This document shows positions 8,616 through 17,113 of a stretch of 64,000 nt of DNA, in pieces. Both the position numbers and the translations under genes were made by a program. The first letter of the stretch is position 1; every line of letters begins with the position of its first letter. The stretch is from JAHIKV01 sp963733145 (GTDB taxonomy: Bacteria; Planctomycetota; Planctomycetia; Pirellulales; Thermoguttaceae), in the NCBI GenBank assembly GCA_963733145.1, contig CAVTCJ010000001.1:124001-188000 (forward strand). The letters run 5' to 3'. The notes below the pieces were generated by a model. The model was not told the origin of the DNA. It searched no databases and was given only the letters and a program-made list of their open reading frames with translations.

Positions 8616-10301
8616 TTATCTGGCGTTCTCCTTTCCGCCGTCGGCCGGCTGTTTGTGTTCAGTCTGTTTGGGTTTCAGTGTGTTCTTATTCGTGTCCCGC
8701 CGGGGATTTACGACCGCTTCGAGTTCTACGAGCAGCACCATCCGCGAGGGGCGCAGCGTCATGCCCGACTGCTGGTTGCGAACGTCGAACTCCAACACAT
8801 TCGTCCCCTCGACGAAACCGTCCGCGATAGAGAAAGGATGGAGGTCTTTGAACGGCGGTCTGTCGCCGTGTTCGGGCACGGTCGCCGGCCGGACGTTCAG
8901 CCGAATGGCAGCGACGTGGTTGTCGGCCGCAAAAGCCCCCCGCAACTCCAAGCCCGGCGGCGGCTCGCCGTTGATCTCGAACGTGGTTCGGAAGGTATAG
9001 ACCGTTCCCTCGGGCAGCAGCGGCAGCCAGTCGTCCGTGGAAATCCACTGCGATTGACGGGGGATGTTCCGCCGGAAAAACTTGGACGCGACGGCCGTCA
9101 CCACGGCCGCGTGGGGCTTGAAGTTCGGGTCGTTCACGCCGGCGATGATGTACCAGTGCGGATCATCCTCCCCGTGAATCAATCCCCGGCCGGTGCTGAA
9201 CACCCGAATCGGTCCCCGATGGGCAATGCGACGGACGAACGTGTCCGGCGCGGCCGCTCCACGCGGAACGACTACGAATTTTTCCGAGCCGGCGTCCATT
9301 CGCGCCGATTCAGCGGCGCCCAATTCGAGAGGCGGTCCGGATCCCTTGGTCCCTGCCGACCGGAGGATAACCTTGCCCTGGAACACGTGCGTTAGGCAGC
9401 CGCCGGCGGAGTCCACCTCGACGCCGAACTCGGTGCCCAGGTCGGTGACGATCGCCGTGGGAGTGCGGACGGAAAACAAGGATGAAGGATGAGGGATGAA
9501 GGATGAAGGAGACTTTCGGGATTCGGGATTCGGGGGTCGGGGTTCGGGGTTTGCCGCTTGCGGCTTCGCACTCTTCCCTATTCGTGCCGTCAGTTTTCCC
9601 AAACCGAGGAAACCGCCGTTTGCGTTTTCAACTTCATAAGTGCAAGGACCTTGGAGGATGACTTTTGCCCCGGAGTCGTAGGAGATTTCCAACAGCCCGG
9701 AGGCGAGGGCATATTTTCGGCCCAACGGCACCGATGCCCCGGGAAAGGCGGCGGTCCGCGAATCGGACCAGCGGCAATCGACCGTGCGGGTGATCCGACC
9801 GACAAAGTGCATCTCGGGCGCTCGCGGCGCCGAACGCTGCTCAGGCGATGATTGGGCCAGTTCTTGATGGTGGGAAATCTTGTATGCCCAGGCCCCCAGC
9901 AGCATCACGCCGAGGAGCACTGCGGCAACCAGATACGAGAAGACCGGCCCGCCGACAAAAGGTGGGGAGAGGGGAGAAGGGAGGGAAGAGAGGGATGAAG
10001 GATGAAGGATGAAGGATGAAGGCGGAGTGTCGCCCTCGAGATGATGCGGCGGTTCGACCGCCGCGCCAATCTCCAAATCACCAAATCTCCAAACCTCCAA
10101 ATCTCCAAATCCCTCGCCCCCGGTTCCGCGCCCCGCGCCGCACAATTTGTCGCACAGCTCGCTGTGAATCCGGCACTCGGCGACGAAGCGATCGACGTTT
10201 GCCTCGTCCGCCCTGAGCCAATCGCCCAGCGCAGCCCGCTCGGCGTCGGTCAGTTCGCCGTCGAGATAAGCGTGGACGAGGATGATCGGATCGTCGTTCA
10301 C
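8616..10301 (-). CDS. FecR-like membrane protein, putative anti-sigma regulator (with in-frame repeat inserts)
   Basis: About 561 aa. GTG 10301 is preferred as start because it overlaps the stop of the sigma gene (GTGA) and has GGAAGGA upstream; ATG 10316 is in the same frame. The N-terminus (VHAYLDGELTDAERAALGDW) is a putative anti-sigma helical region. One membrane helix follows at about 115-140, then a FecR domain (ILQGPCTYEV...TPTAIVTDLGTEFGVEV) and a C-terminal beta-rich domain of unknown role. Two low-complexity stretches interrupt it in frame: about 9960-10135 (GATGAAGGATGAAGG and CCAAATCTCCAAATC repeats) and about 9478-9570 (GGATGAAGG, ATTCGGGATTCGGG). They encode proline/serine-rich peptides and look like inserted repeats. 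It pairs with the adjacent sigma factor. Confidence 0.75.
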   Translation of the reverse strand: MNDDPIILVHAYLDGELTDAERAALGDWLRADEANVDRFVAECRIHSELCDKLCGAGRGTGGEGFGDLEVWRFGDLEIGAAVEPPHHLEGDTPPSSFILHPSSLSSLPSPLSPPFVGGPVFSYLVAAVLLGVMLLGAWAYKISHHQELAQSSPEQRSAPRAPEMHFVGRITRTVDCRWSDSRTAAFPGASVPLGRKYALASGLLEISYDSGAKVILQGPCTYEVENANGGFLGLGKLTARIGKSAKPQAANPEPRPPNPESRKSPSSFIPHPSSLFSVRTPTAIVTDLGTEFGVEVDSAGGCLTHVFQGKVILRSAGTKGSGPPLELGAAESARMDAGSEKFVVVPRGAAAPDTFVRRIAHRGPIRVFSTGRGLIHGEDDPHWYIIAGVNDPNFKPHAAVVTAVASKFFRRNIPRQSQWISTDDWLPLLPEGTVYTFRTTFEINGEPPPGLELRGAFAADNHVAAIRLNVRPATVPEHGDRPPFKDLHPFSIADGFVEGTNVLEFDVRNQQSGMTLRPSRMVLLVELEAVVNPRRDTNKNTLKPKQTEHKQPADGGKENAR

Positions 10302-10826
10302 TGCGTTTCCTTCCATCGAGCGGAGCGGGCCTCGACGCACTTCCGCAACATGGTCCGAGCCCGGCTCAAAAGCATCCGCGCCGCGCCGTCGCTGATCTGC
10401 ATTTGCCGGGCGATGCCGAGGGTTCGCAGATTGCCGCCGTAGCGGAGTTGGATGGCCCGCCGCGAGCGGCCGTCCAGCTCCTCGACGCATTCATCCAGAA
10501 ACTGGGCGAAAGGCAACGGGTTTTGCTCCGCCCGCTCATAGCTCTGTGCAATCCGCTCGACCAGGGCGTTGTCGAACAGCAGCCGTTCGGTCCCCTTCTC
10601 GCGGAGAAACATGAGCACTTCGTATTTCGCGCAGCCGATAGCCCAAGCCGTGAACGGGCGGTTGGGATCGTACTGTTCGTACTTCCGCACCAAGGCGACC
10701 GCCACGCGCTGCAGAAACCTCCTCCGATTGATGGAAATCGGTAATCAGCGAGCGCACGAAGGCCGCCACCGTCCGCTGTGCGCGGGTCCAATGGGCAGCC
10801 AGTTCTTCCACCTGCTTGGGGGTCAT
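10298..10826 (-). CDS. ECF-type RNA polymerase sigma factor, Rhodopirellula/Verrucomicrobium family (one frameshift)
   Basis: The protein starts MTPKQVEELAAHWTRAQ at 10826 and shows region 2 (VRSLITDFHQSEEV, then LQRVAVALVRKYEQYDPNRP, AWAIGCAKYEVLMFLRE). Region 4 follows (LDGRSRRAIQLRYGGNLRTLGIARQMQISDGAARMLLSRAR, the helix-turn-helix binding the -35 element). The frame changes by one base near 10715, where an extra T in GAGGAGGTTTCTGCAG separates the two halves. This layout is typical of the planctomycete/verrucomicrobial sigma family that is co-transcribed with FecR-like genes, as here (4-base overlap). It probably controls a small surface or secretion regulon, perhaps including the PEP-CTERM gene next door. 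Confidence 0.85.
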
Positions 10827-11021
10827 TTGGAAATGCCTTTACACTATCCCTATCATTACTCTACACAGCAGAGGGAAATGTCACAGAAAATGCCGATTGA
10901 GAGGAAGTTCGCCGCTCGCTTACACAGACTGATTTACGTGCAAGACACCCCCCGCCTCCCACTAGTCCAACCGACGTATCTCCTGTAGAATCAACGTCTT
11001 TGGATAATAGGGCCGCTGGCG

Positions 11022-12794
11022 ATGAGTATTCTGTCGGAGCTGAAAGAGCGTTTTCGGGCCGCATTGGCCGGGATCGTGGACGATCCGGCCGAGTTGCTGG
11101 AATTGGTCCGCCGGGGTCAGGACCCGAAGTTCGGCGACTACCAGGCCAATATGGCCATGCCGCTGGGCAAACGGCTGCGCCGCCCGCCAAGGGAAATCGC
11201 CGCCGAGATTATCGGCCGCCTCGACGTCGCCGACTTGTGCCAACCGCCCGCAATCGCCGGGCCGGGCTTCATCAATCTGCGGCTAAAGGACGAGCGGCTG
11301 GCCGAACGGCTAGCCTCGGCGGTGGGCGACCCGCGATTGGGCGTCGCTCCGGTCGCCAATCCGCGGACCTTCGTCGTCGATTTCTCGGCCCCGAACGTAG
11401 CCAAGCCGATGCACGTCGGACACATCCGCTCGACCGTCATCGGCGATTCGCTCTGCCGGGTGTTGCGGTTCCTCGGCCATCGGGCGATCAGCGACAACCA
11501 CATCGGCGACTGGGGCACCCAGTTCGGCATGATCCTCTACGGCTACAAGCACTTCCTCGACGCCGAGGCCTATCGGCGGAATCCGGTCGAGGAGCTTGCC
11601 CGGCTGTATCGGAAGACTCGGCAGTTGATGGACGAGCAGCCGGAAATCAACACGGCCGTATTGGCCGAAACGGCGAAACTCCACGCCGGCGACCCGGAGA
11701 ACCGCCGGCTGTGGGAGGAGTTTCTCCCTCACTGCGAGGACGAGATCGAACGGGTCTATCGGCGGCTCGACGTGACGTTCGACCACACGCTCGGCGAGAG
11801 TTTTTATGAGGACCGGCTGGCCGCGGTCGTCGATGAGTTGATGGAAAAGGGGCTTGCAAGGGAGAGCGAGGGCGCCGTCTGCATCTTCTTCGACTCGCCC
11901 GTAGGACAGGTTGACAACCTGTCCTACGAGCGGCCCAAGACGCCGATGATCGTCCGCAAGTCGGACGGGGCGTTTCTGTACGGCACCACCGACCTGGCCA
12001 CGCTCGAATATCGCCTGGCGGAGTGGCATCCGGACGCGATTCTGTACGTGGTCGATCACCGCCAGTCGTTGCACTTTCAGCAGCTTTTCGCCGTCGCCAA
12101 GATGCTGGGTTACGACCGGGTCGAGTTGCAGCACATCAGCTTCGGCACGGTGCTGGGCGCCGACGGCCGGCCGTTCAAGACCCGCTCGGGCGACACCGTC
12201 GGCCTGGAGGGTCTATTGGACGAGGCCGTCCGCCGCGCGCTGGAAATCGTGTCGGTGGGTGACGACGCCAAGCCCGACGGTCCGGAACTCTCCGCCGAAC
12301 AGCGTCGGCAAGTGGCCGAAACGGTGGGCATCGCCGCCCTGAAATACGCCGACCTCTCGCAGAACCGCACCAGCGACTATGTCTTCAGCTACGACAAGAT
12401 GCTGGCCATGAACGGCAACACGGCGACCTACATGCAATACGCCTACGCCCGGGTGCGGAGCATCTTCGCCAAGGGCGACATCGACGTCGAGGCGCTCCGC
12501 GCCGCCGGCGCGCCGATCCTGCTCGACTCGCCGGCCGAACGGGCGCTGGCCCTCGAACTGTTCCGCTTCGCCGAGGCCCTCGACCAGACGGCGGCCGACT
12601 ATCGGCCCAACCAACTGACGGCGTATCTGTACGATCTGGCCAACCGGTACTCGACTTTTTTCGAGCAGTGCCACGTGCTCCGCGCCGATACGGACGAGCT
12701 TCGTCGCAGCCGCCTGCTGCTCTGCGACCTGACCGCGCGGACGATCAAAAAGGGACTGCAACTGCTGGGGATCAACGTGGTGGAGAAGATGTAA
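11022..12794 (+). CDS. argS: Arginyl-tRNA synthetase
   Basis: The 590-aa class I synthetase charges tRNA-Arg. It has the N-terminal Add1 domain (residues 1-95), the HIGH equivalent in KPMHVGHIRSTVIGDSL (about 130-146) with NHIGDWGTQFG following, the active-site loop FKTRSGDTVGL (KMSKS region, about 386), and the C-terminal anticodon-binding DALR domain (KYADLSQNRTSDYVFSYD; AYLYDLANRYSTFFEQC). The frame is intact, but a perfect 27-bp palindrome (11901-11927) is inserted in frame near residue 296 and adds a short peptide (SPVGQVDNLSYER) just before TPMIVRKSDGAFLYGTTD. The last 33 bases, including the stop, are repeated at 12968-13000. Confidence 0.97.
   Translation: MSILSELKERFRAALAGIVDDPAELLELVRRGQDPKFGDYQANMAMPLGKRLRRPPREIAAEIIGRLDVADLCQPPAIAGPGFINLRLKDERLAERLASAVGDPRLGVAPVANPRTFVVDFSAPNVAKPMHVGHIRSTVIGDSLCRVLRFLGHRAISDNHIGDWGTQFGMILYGYKHFLDAEAYRRNPVEELARLYRKTRQLMDEQPEINTAVLAETAKLHAGDPENRRLWEEFLPHCEDEIERVYRRLDVTFDHTLGESFYEDRLAAVVDELMEKGLARESEGAVCIFFDSPVGQVDNLSYERPKTPMIVRKSDGAFLYGTTDLATLEYRLAEWHPDAILYVVDHRQSLHFQQLFAVAKMLGYDRVELQHISFGTVLGADGRPFKTRSGDTVGLEGLLDEAVRRALEIVSVGDDAKPDGPELSAEQRRQVAETVGIAALKYADLSQNRTSDYVFSYDKMLAMNGNTATYMQYAYARVRSIFAKGDIDVEALRAAGAPILLDSPAERALALELFRFAEALDQTAADYRPNQLTAYLYDLANRYSTFFEQCHVLRADTDELRRSRLLLCDLTARTIKKGLQLLGINVVEKM
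11901..11927. repeat. Perfect 27-bp palindrome inserted in frame in argS
   Basis: Arms GTAGGACAGGTTG and CAACCTGTCCTAC (13 bases each) flank one central A. The unit is 27 bases, a multiple of three, so argS stays in frame. The arms are unlike the surrounding coding sequence, and the peptide encoded has no counterpart in the ArgS proteins I know. Confidence 0.85.
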
Positions 12795-13000
12795 CAGGTT
12801 TCCACGAAGGACTATAATCAACACCCTCGTTCCCATGCTCCGCATGGGAACGCATTGTTCGGACGCTCCGCGTCCGTGCCGTAGCGAATTGACGTTGAAC
12901 GTCTTCCAGCCGCGCGGACGCGGAGCGTCCGGGCAGTGTGTTCCCACGCGGAGCGTGGGAACAAGGGCTGTTGGGGATCAAGGTGGTGGAGAAGATGTAA
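12762..13000. repeat. Palindromic element flanked by a 33-bp duplication of the argS 3' end
   Basis: Bases 12762-12794 (argS end, including TAA) and 12968-13000 match at 31 of 33 positions. Between them, about 12825-12966, is a large palindromic repeat: CGTTCCCATGCTCCGCATGGGAACG on the left, GTTCCCACGCGGAGCGTGGGAAC on the right, and inner arms GGACGCTCCGCGTCC / GGACGCGGAGCGTCC. The arrangement looks like insertion of the palindrome with a long target duplication that preserved the argS stop. Confidence 0.85.
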
Positions 13001-13002
13001 AC

Positions 13003-14604
13003 ATGCCGAAATCGCCGCGATTAATCATTGAATCGCGTCCCTCGCGGACGAAAATCGTCGCCACGCTCGGACCGGCGTCCTCCTCGCAGGAGCAAATCGA
13101 GGCCTTGCTGGCGGCGGGCGTGGACGTATTCCGGCTGAACATGGCACACGCCGGTCCGGCCGAGCAGGAGCCCCGGCTGGCCGCCATTCGCGCGGCGGCC
13201 GAAGCGGTCGGCCGGCCCGTGGCGGTGTTGACCGATCTGGCCGGGCCGAAAATCCGCTTAGGCGAAATCCCCGGCGGACAGTTGGCCTGCAATCCCGGCG
13301 AGCGGGTGCGGTTCGTGCGAAGTGCGGAGACGAATGAGAAGTCGCTGACCACCACTTACGAACCGCTGTTGGACGAGCTGGCCGTGGGCGATCGGATCAT
13401 GCTCGCCGACGGCACCGTGAGCCTGAAGGTCGAAGAAGTCGGCCCGGACGGCGCGACTTGCCGCGTCGTGCAGCCGGGCATCGTCCGTAGCCGCCAAGGC
13501 GTAAACTTGCCGGGCGTGAAAATCAGCGCTAAAGCCCTCGACGACACCGATCGGCGGAACGCGGTTTGGGCGGCGAAAAGCGGCATCGACTTTGTCGGCC
13601 TGAGTTTCGTCCGCAAGGCCGAGGAGGTCCGCGAACTGAAGGCGTTGCTGACCGAACACAATCCGGAAACACAGGTCATCGCCAAGATCGAAAAGCCCGA
13701 GGCCCTGGAGCACCTCGACGAGATTGTCGCGGCGGCCGACGGCGTAATGGTCGCCCGCGGCGACTTGGGCGTCGAGACCGACATCGCCCGGGTGGCCATC
13801 GCCCAGAAGGAGATCATCGCCGCCTGCAACCGGCGGCGGAAACCGGTCATCGTGGCCACGCAGATGCTCGACAGCATGACCCACTCGCGGACGCCGACCC
13901 GGGCGGAGGTGGCCGACGTGAGCAACGCCATCCTCGACTGCGCCGACGCCTGTATGCTCTCCGGCGAGACGGCCATCGGCGAGTATCCCGTCGAGGCGGT
14001 CCAGATGATGCACCGCATCGCCTTGGAGACCGAAGGGCTGCACATTGTCTCCCCTCTCCCTTTGGGAGAGGGGCCGGGGGTGAGGGCGGAGAGCAGTGGT
14101 CAGTGGCCAGTGGTCAGTGGTCAGAGGACGCGGGATGAGTCAAAAAAATCTTCAAATCCCCAAAGCTCCAAATCTCCAAATCCCGCAATCAACTGCCCTC
14201 ACCATAACCCTCCCCCAAGGGGAGAGGGGACCATTGAGTTGAACCCCATCACCGAAGTCACCGTGGCGGCGGCCGGACGGATCGCCGAGGAACTGGACGC
14301 GAAGATCGTGGTAGTGGCCACGGCCAGCGGCGCGACGGCCTTGTCGATGGCCAAGAACCGCCGCCGCGTATTCACCCTGGGCGTGAGCGATTCGCCGGCC
14401 GTCTTGCGGCGGATGTGTCTCTACTGGGGCGTGATCCCCTTGGCCGGCGCGCCGACGGAGGACAGCACCTCGCTGCTGCGCCACGTCGTCGATCTCGGCC
14501 GCGGCGAAAAACTGCTGGCCGCCGGCGACCGTGTCGTGCTGGTGGCCGGCACCGGCCTGGCCGTCTCGCGGCACAACATGATCGTCGTGCATGAAGTGGG
14601 GTGA
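13003..14604 (+). CDS. pyk: Pyruvate kinase (with in-frame repeat insert)
   Basis: The protein starts MPKSPRLIIESRPSRTKIVATLGPAS at ATG 13003; upstream in-frame codons come from the palindrome at 12825-12966. It converts phosphoenolpyruvate and ADP to pyruvate and ATP. Motifs: RLNMAHAG (about 45), LTDLAGPKIRLG (about 75), the catalytic IAKIEKPEALEHLDEI (about 225), MVARGDLGVE, and the C-terminal domain (TVAAAGRIAEELDAKIVVV to the end). Length is 533 aa, against about 470-480 usual. The excess is an insert at bases about 14049-14245, between the A domain (ending HRIALETEGL) and the C domain, made of repeat-derived sequence. The frame is intact. Confidence 0.95.
   Translation: MPKSPRLIIESRPSRTKIVATLGPASSSQEQIEALLAAGVDVFRLNMAHAGPAEQEPRLAAIRAAAEAVGRPVAVLTDLAGPKIRLGEIPGGQLACNPGERVRFVRSAETNEKSLTTTYEPLLDELAVGDRIMLADGTVSLKVEEVGPDGATCRVVQPGIVRSRQGVNLPGVKISAKALDDTDRRNAVWAAKSGIDFVGLSFVRKAEEVRELKALLTEHNPETQVIAKIEKPEALEHLDEIVAAADGVMVARGDLGVETDIARVAIAQKEIIAACNRRRKPVIVATQMLDSMTHSRTPTRAEVADVSNAILDCADACMLSGETAIGEYPVEAVQMMHRIALETEGLHIVSPLPLGEGPGVRAESSGQWPVVSGQRTRDESKKSSNPQSSKSPNPAINCPHHNPPPRGEGTIELNPITEVTVAAAGRIAEELDAKIVVVATASGATALSMAKNRRRVFTLGVSDSPAVLRRMCLYWGVIPLAGAPTEDSTSLLRHVVDLGRGEKLLAAGDRVVLVAGTGLAVSRHNMIVVHEVG
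14049..14245. repeat. Cluster of low-complexity and palindromic repeats inside pyk
   Basis: In order: a CTCTCCCTTTGGGAGAGG palindrome with its GGGGGTGAGGGC tail (14050-14084), CAGTGGTCAGTGGCCAGTGG-type repeats (about 14093-14125), CCAAATCTCCAAATC repeats (about 14150-14185), and CCCTCCCCCAAGGGGAGAGGG (about 14209-14230). About 66 codons result, all open. The same elements occur in non-coding DNA at 41945-42031 and 60137-60715 and inside the FecR-like gene. Confidence 0.8.
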
Positions 14605-14678
14605 GGGACGGGGGACGGGTCGTTGCTGCGCATTCCGAAGACCGCTCACAGAAGTCGGACAACGACTGAGTTATGTCC

Positions 14679-15068
14679 TCAACGCGCGTACGGCTGTTCT
14701 GTGACCAGTTCGGGGATGGCCGCATAATGCTTGACGTTGAAAGTGCAGAGCGTTGCGGAACGCCCGATGGCGCAAGCGGCAATCAGGGCATCCAGCAAAC
14801 CGAGCCCGCGAGATAGATGATACGATGTGAAATCGGCTAAGGCCCGACTGCACTCCGTCTCAGTAGGCCACACAATCGGCAGCGGCGAAATCAGCTTCAA
14901 CGCCTTCCGAACATCACGTGCGTTTGGGGCGTCCTGAATGAGTTCCATTGCCGTAAAACCTGAAATCAACGGCAAATCATCAAGATCGGCAAACCAACCG
15001 AGGGCCGGTTGATAACCGCGTTGAATATCAATCAGCACGTCGGTATCGAGCAATCTCACGGCAATCAA
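14679..15068 (-). CDS. vapC: PIN-domain toxin (VapC-like ribonuclease)
   Basis: The 129-aa PIN-domain protein begins MIAVRLLDTDVLIDIQRG, holding the first catalytic aspartates. The conserved acidic residues recur in SGFTAMELIQDA (Glu, about 43) and GLGLLDALIAACAI (Asp, about 94), with the closing TFNVKHYAAIP motif. VapC toxins cut specific RNAs unless bound by their partner antitoxin. The ATG overlaps the stop of the upstream antitoxin gene by four bases (ATGA), the usual coupling. The frame is intact. Confidence 0.88.
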   Translation of the reverse strand: MIAVRLLDTDVLIDIQRGYQPALGWFADLDDLPLISGFTAMELIQDAPNARDVRKALKLISPLPIVWPTETECSRALADFTSYHLSRGLGLLDALIAACAIGRSATLCTFNVKHYAAIPELVTEQPYAR

Positions 15069-15325
15069 TGTCGGGTGCGTCTTTCCGCCCGACAGCGAAC
15101 TTCGCGGGCGTGCGATTGGCTGTCTTTGATATCGGATCGGGAGCCAACGACCCCTTGTTCTTGCCAGTAGGCCACCAGATCCGCTCCCGTCTTCGGCAAC
15201 GGGCTCGAGGAGCGGTTGGTCGACAACAATGTCACCACGTAATCGCTCAAAGGAATCCCCAATCGCCGGGCTTCTACGGTAAGTTCATCGATCAGCCCAT
15301 CGGGAATATCGAATGTGATGCTCAT
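15065..15325 (-). CDS. vapB: VapB-like antitoxin
   Basis: The 86-aa protein starts at ATG 15325 (MSITFDIPDGLIDELTVEARR), preferred over the ATG 23 codons upstream because the core begins there. Residues 1-45 look like a ribbon-helix-helix DNA-binding domain (RRLGIPLSDYVVTLL). The C-terminal part (WQEQGVVGSRSDIKDSQSHAREVRCRAERR) is the toxin-wrapping segment common in antitoxins of PIN toxins. It should repress its own operon and neutralise the PIN toxin encoded immediately downstream. Confidence 0.82.
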   Translation of the reverse strand: MSITFDIPDGLIDELTVEARRLGIPLSDYVVTLLSTNRSSSPLPKTGADLVAYWQEQGVVGSRSDIKDSQSHAREVRCRAERRTRH

Positions 15326-15557
15326 TTCTCGTATTTCCTCCGACACCCCGCACCCATCATGCAATATCATACCCCCTAATACAGGGTTTATCAAGTTTCA
15401 ATAGCGACTCGTTTGGGATAATCCCCCCTGACAGTTCATCCCTTGACACACCATATCGGATTTGAGTATTTTCTCCTGCGAAGGGGCATCGTGGGGATTG
15501 GATGTCGCCACACGGACACGCTCGATGGGCGGCTCGGCTTCATGGATGAGGCTCGAC

Positions 15558-16466
15558 ATGACCAACGCATCATCATCGTTCGGCAAGAGCAAAAATCTCC
15601 TCGCTATCTTGCGGGCCGGTTTCGTCATCGGCGGATTGATCGGATGCGTCCTCGCCGGCCGGCCGGCCTTCGGACAGGGGACGATCGAACGCATCCGGCA
15701 AGACGTACGCAACTATGGCAATGATGATTCCCCGTCATCGTCGGCTTCCGAATCCGCCGCCTCCGATAACCATTCTCACTCGCACTCCGGCAGCGACAAC
15801 TGTGACGATTCGGATGGATTGTGCTGCGAAGCCGTGTTCATGTTGAGTTTCTTCGCGATCACCTCGCCGTTCTGGGCGCCAATCGCGATCCTGGAAGACG
15901 ACTACTCGGTCATTCGTTCCTTCGGCCGTTTTCCCTACGCGGACGACTCGGGCTACATGACCCTCGACTCGGGCAAACACTGGGCGGCCCAGTTCTCGGC
16001 CGACTACGCCACCGAGTTCAACGACCTGGATTTCATCGGCGGCCGTCTGCTGGTCGATACCGCGTCGCGCTGGGGGATCGACACGGAGATGAAGTATCTC
16101 CAGGAAACGCTCCCCCGCGGCGCCCGCGACAGCATCTGGCTGGGCGACTGCAACCTGACCTACCGCTTCGCCCAGAACGAGAACATGCAATGGCGGACCG
16201 GCCTGGGCGTGAACTGGATGGACGATCCGCAGCGGTCCGACTACGGCTTCAACTTCACCTACGGCTTCGACTGGTTCCCGCGAAAGCCGTGGGTCGCCTC
16301 GATGACTATCGACTGGGGCACGCTGGGCCACGCCGGGCTGTTCCACTTCCGCGGCACGGTCGGGGCCATGTTCAACCGCTTCGAGGCCTACACCGGCTAC
16401 GAATACTACGACTTCAACCACGTGCAAACCAACGCCCTGATCGGCGGCGTGCGGATTTGGTTCTGA
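15558..16466 (+). CDS. Secreted, probably outer-membrane beta-barrel protein
   Basis: About 302 aa from ATG 15558 (MTNASSSFGKSKN); earlier in-frame ATGs (15462, 15546) are possible. A signal peptide (ILRAGFVIGGLIGCVLAG, ending PAFGQG) is followed by a Ser/His-rich linker (about 60-85) and a short hydrophobic stretch. Alternating amphipathic strands then run to the C-terminus, which ends in aromatic residues (GGVRIWF), as beta-barrel proteins do. Strand-like segments include WRTGLGVNWMDD and YGFNFTYGFDWF. I do not recognise a named family; it resembles uncharacterised planctomycete proteins. The frame is intact. Confidence 0.6.
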   Translation: MTNASSSFGKSKNLLAILRAGFVIGGLIGCVLAGRPAFGQGTIERIRQDVRNYGNDDSPSSSASESAASDNHSHSHSGSDNCDDSDGLCCEAVFMLSFFAITSPFWAPIAILEDDYSVIRSFGRFPYADDSGYMTLDSGKHWAAQFSADYATEFNDLDFIGGRLLVDTASRWGIDTEMKYLQETLPRGARDSIWLGDCNLTYRFAQNENMQWRTGLGVNWMDDPQRSDYGFNFTYGFDWFPRKPWVASMTIDWGTLGHAGLFHFRGTVGAMFNRFEAYTGYEYYDFNHVQTNALIGGVRIWF

Positions 16467-16524
16467 CAATTGGTTCTATCGCGTGTGTCCCCGCAGCTTT
16501 TGGCAGAGCATCTTGTATTGCCTG

Positions 16525-16878
16525 TCAATCGGATCTTGCCGATGCGGCCGACACGACTGGCTGCCGGCGATCGTTATGTCGATTGTCCCAGACGCGACCG
16601 CCTTGCGCGATCTCATGCTCCCGCAGACCAAGGATTCGTTGAAAGCGGGCGCGGTAGAGGGAATTGTCGAAGGCCAACAGCATGAAGGGGAGGTTCAGCA
16701 GATACAGTTCGAGCCCGGTCAGACCGGAGAAGAGCAATATCGGCACGATGGTAAGTGGCTGAGCCGCGATCCTAACGCAAACTACGTGCGGAACCGCTGC
16801 GGTCTCCCCGCCGCGCTCGGACCTTTGGTGTTTCTTGCGGAATGACGCAAATTCCAACCATCTTCCAAGACCGCCCAT
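16525..16878 (-). CDS. Doubtful short membrane ORF, possibly a gene remnant
   Basis: A 117-aa minus-strand frame contains a plausible hydrophobic segment (PLTIVPILLFSGLTGLELYL and LLNLPFMLLAF) but poor sequence around it. It has no clear start signal, and open plus-strand frames overlap it. It lies in the 528-base gap between the barrel protein and the 104-bp repeat. It may be a decayed membrane protein gene; I cannot name a family. Confidence 0.25.
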   Translation of the reverse strand: MGGLGRWLEFASFRKKHQRSERGGETAAVPHVVCVRIAAQPLTIVPILLFSGLTGLELYLLNLPFMLLAFDNSLYRARFQRILGLREHEIAQGGRVWDNRHNDRRQPVVSAASARSD

Positions 16879-16994
16879 AATCGGTGAAGATCACTCGCGG
16901 GGGTGTTTTGACAGGTAGTGGCGAATCTGCTAAACTGTCTCACGACTATTCGCAACCATTCGTGGCGATTGGCGATCGCCCCCTTGGATTAGCG

Positions 16995-17098
16995 GTCGTC
17001 CAGAAACAACTTGTAGCACAGCCGCCCTCGGCTGTGCGAATCGCCCTGGACAGCCGGGGGCGGCTGTCCTACATATACCGAAGTTGTTTTTGGACGAC
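16995..17098. mobile_element. MITE-A copy 1 (104 bp)
   Basis: The terminal inverted repeat GTCGTCCAGAAACAACTT pairs with AAGTTGTTTTTGGACGAC, and two internal hairpins are present (GCACAGCCGCCCTCGGCTGTGC; GGACAGCCGGGGGCGGCTGTCC). By eye it is identical, reverse-complemented, to 63062-63165. Flanking bases are TTAGCG and, after AA, CTTAG, a possible short target duplication. No transposase is encoded. It ends 15 bases before the Rieske gene start, so the operon leader probably includes this structure. Confidence 0.88.
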
Positions 17099-17113
17099 AA
17101 CTTAGAGGTGATT

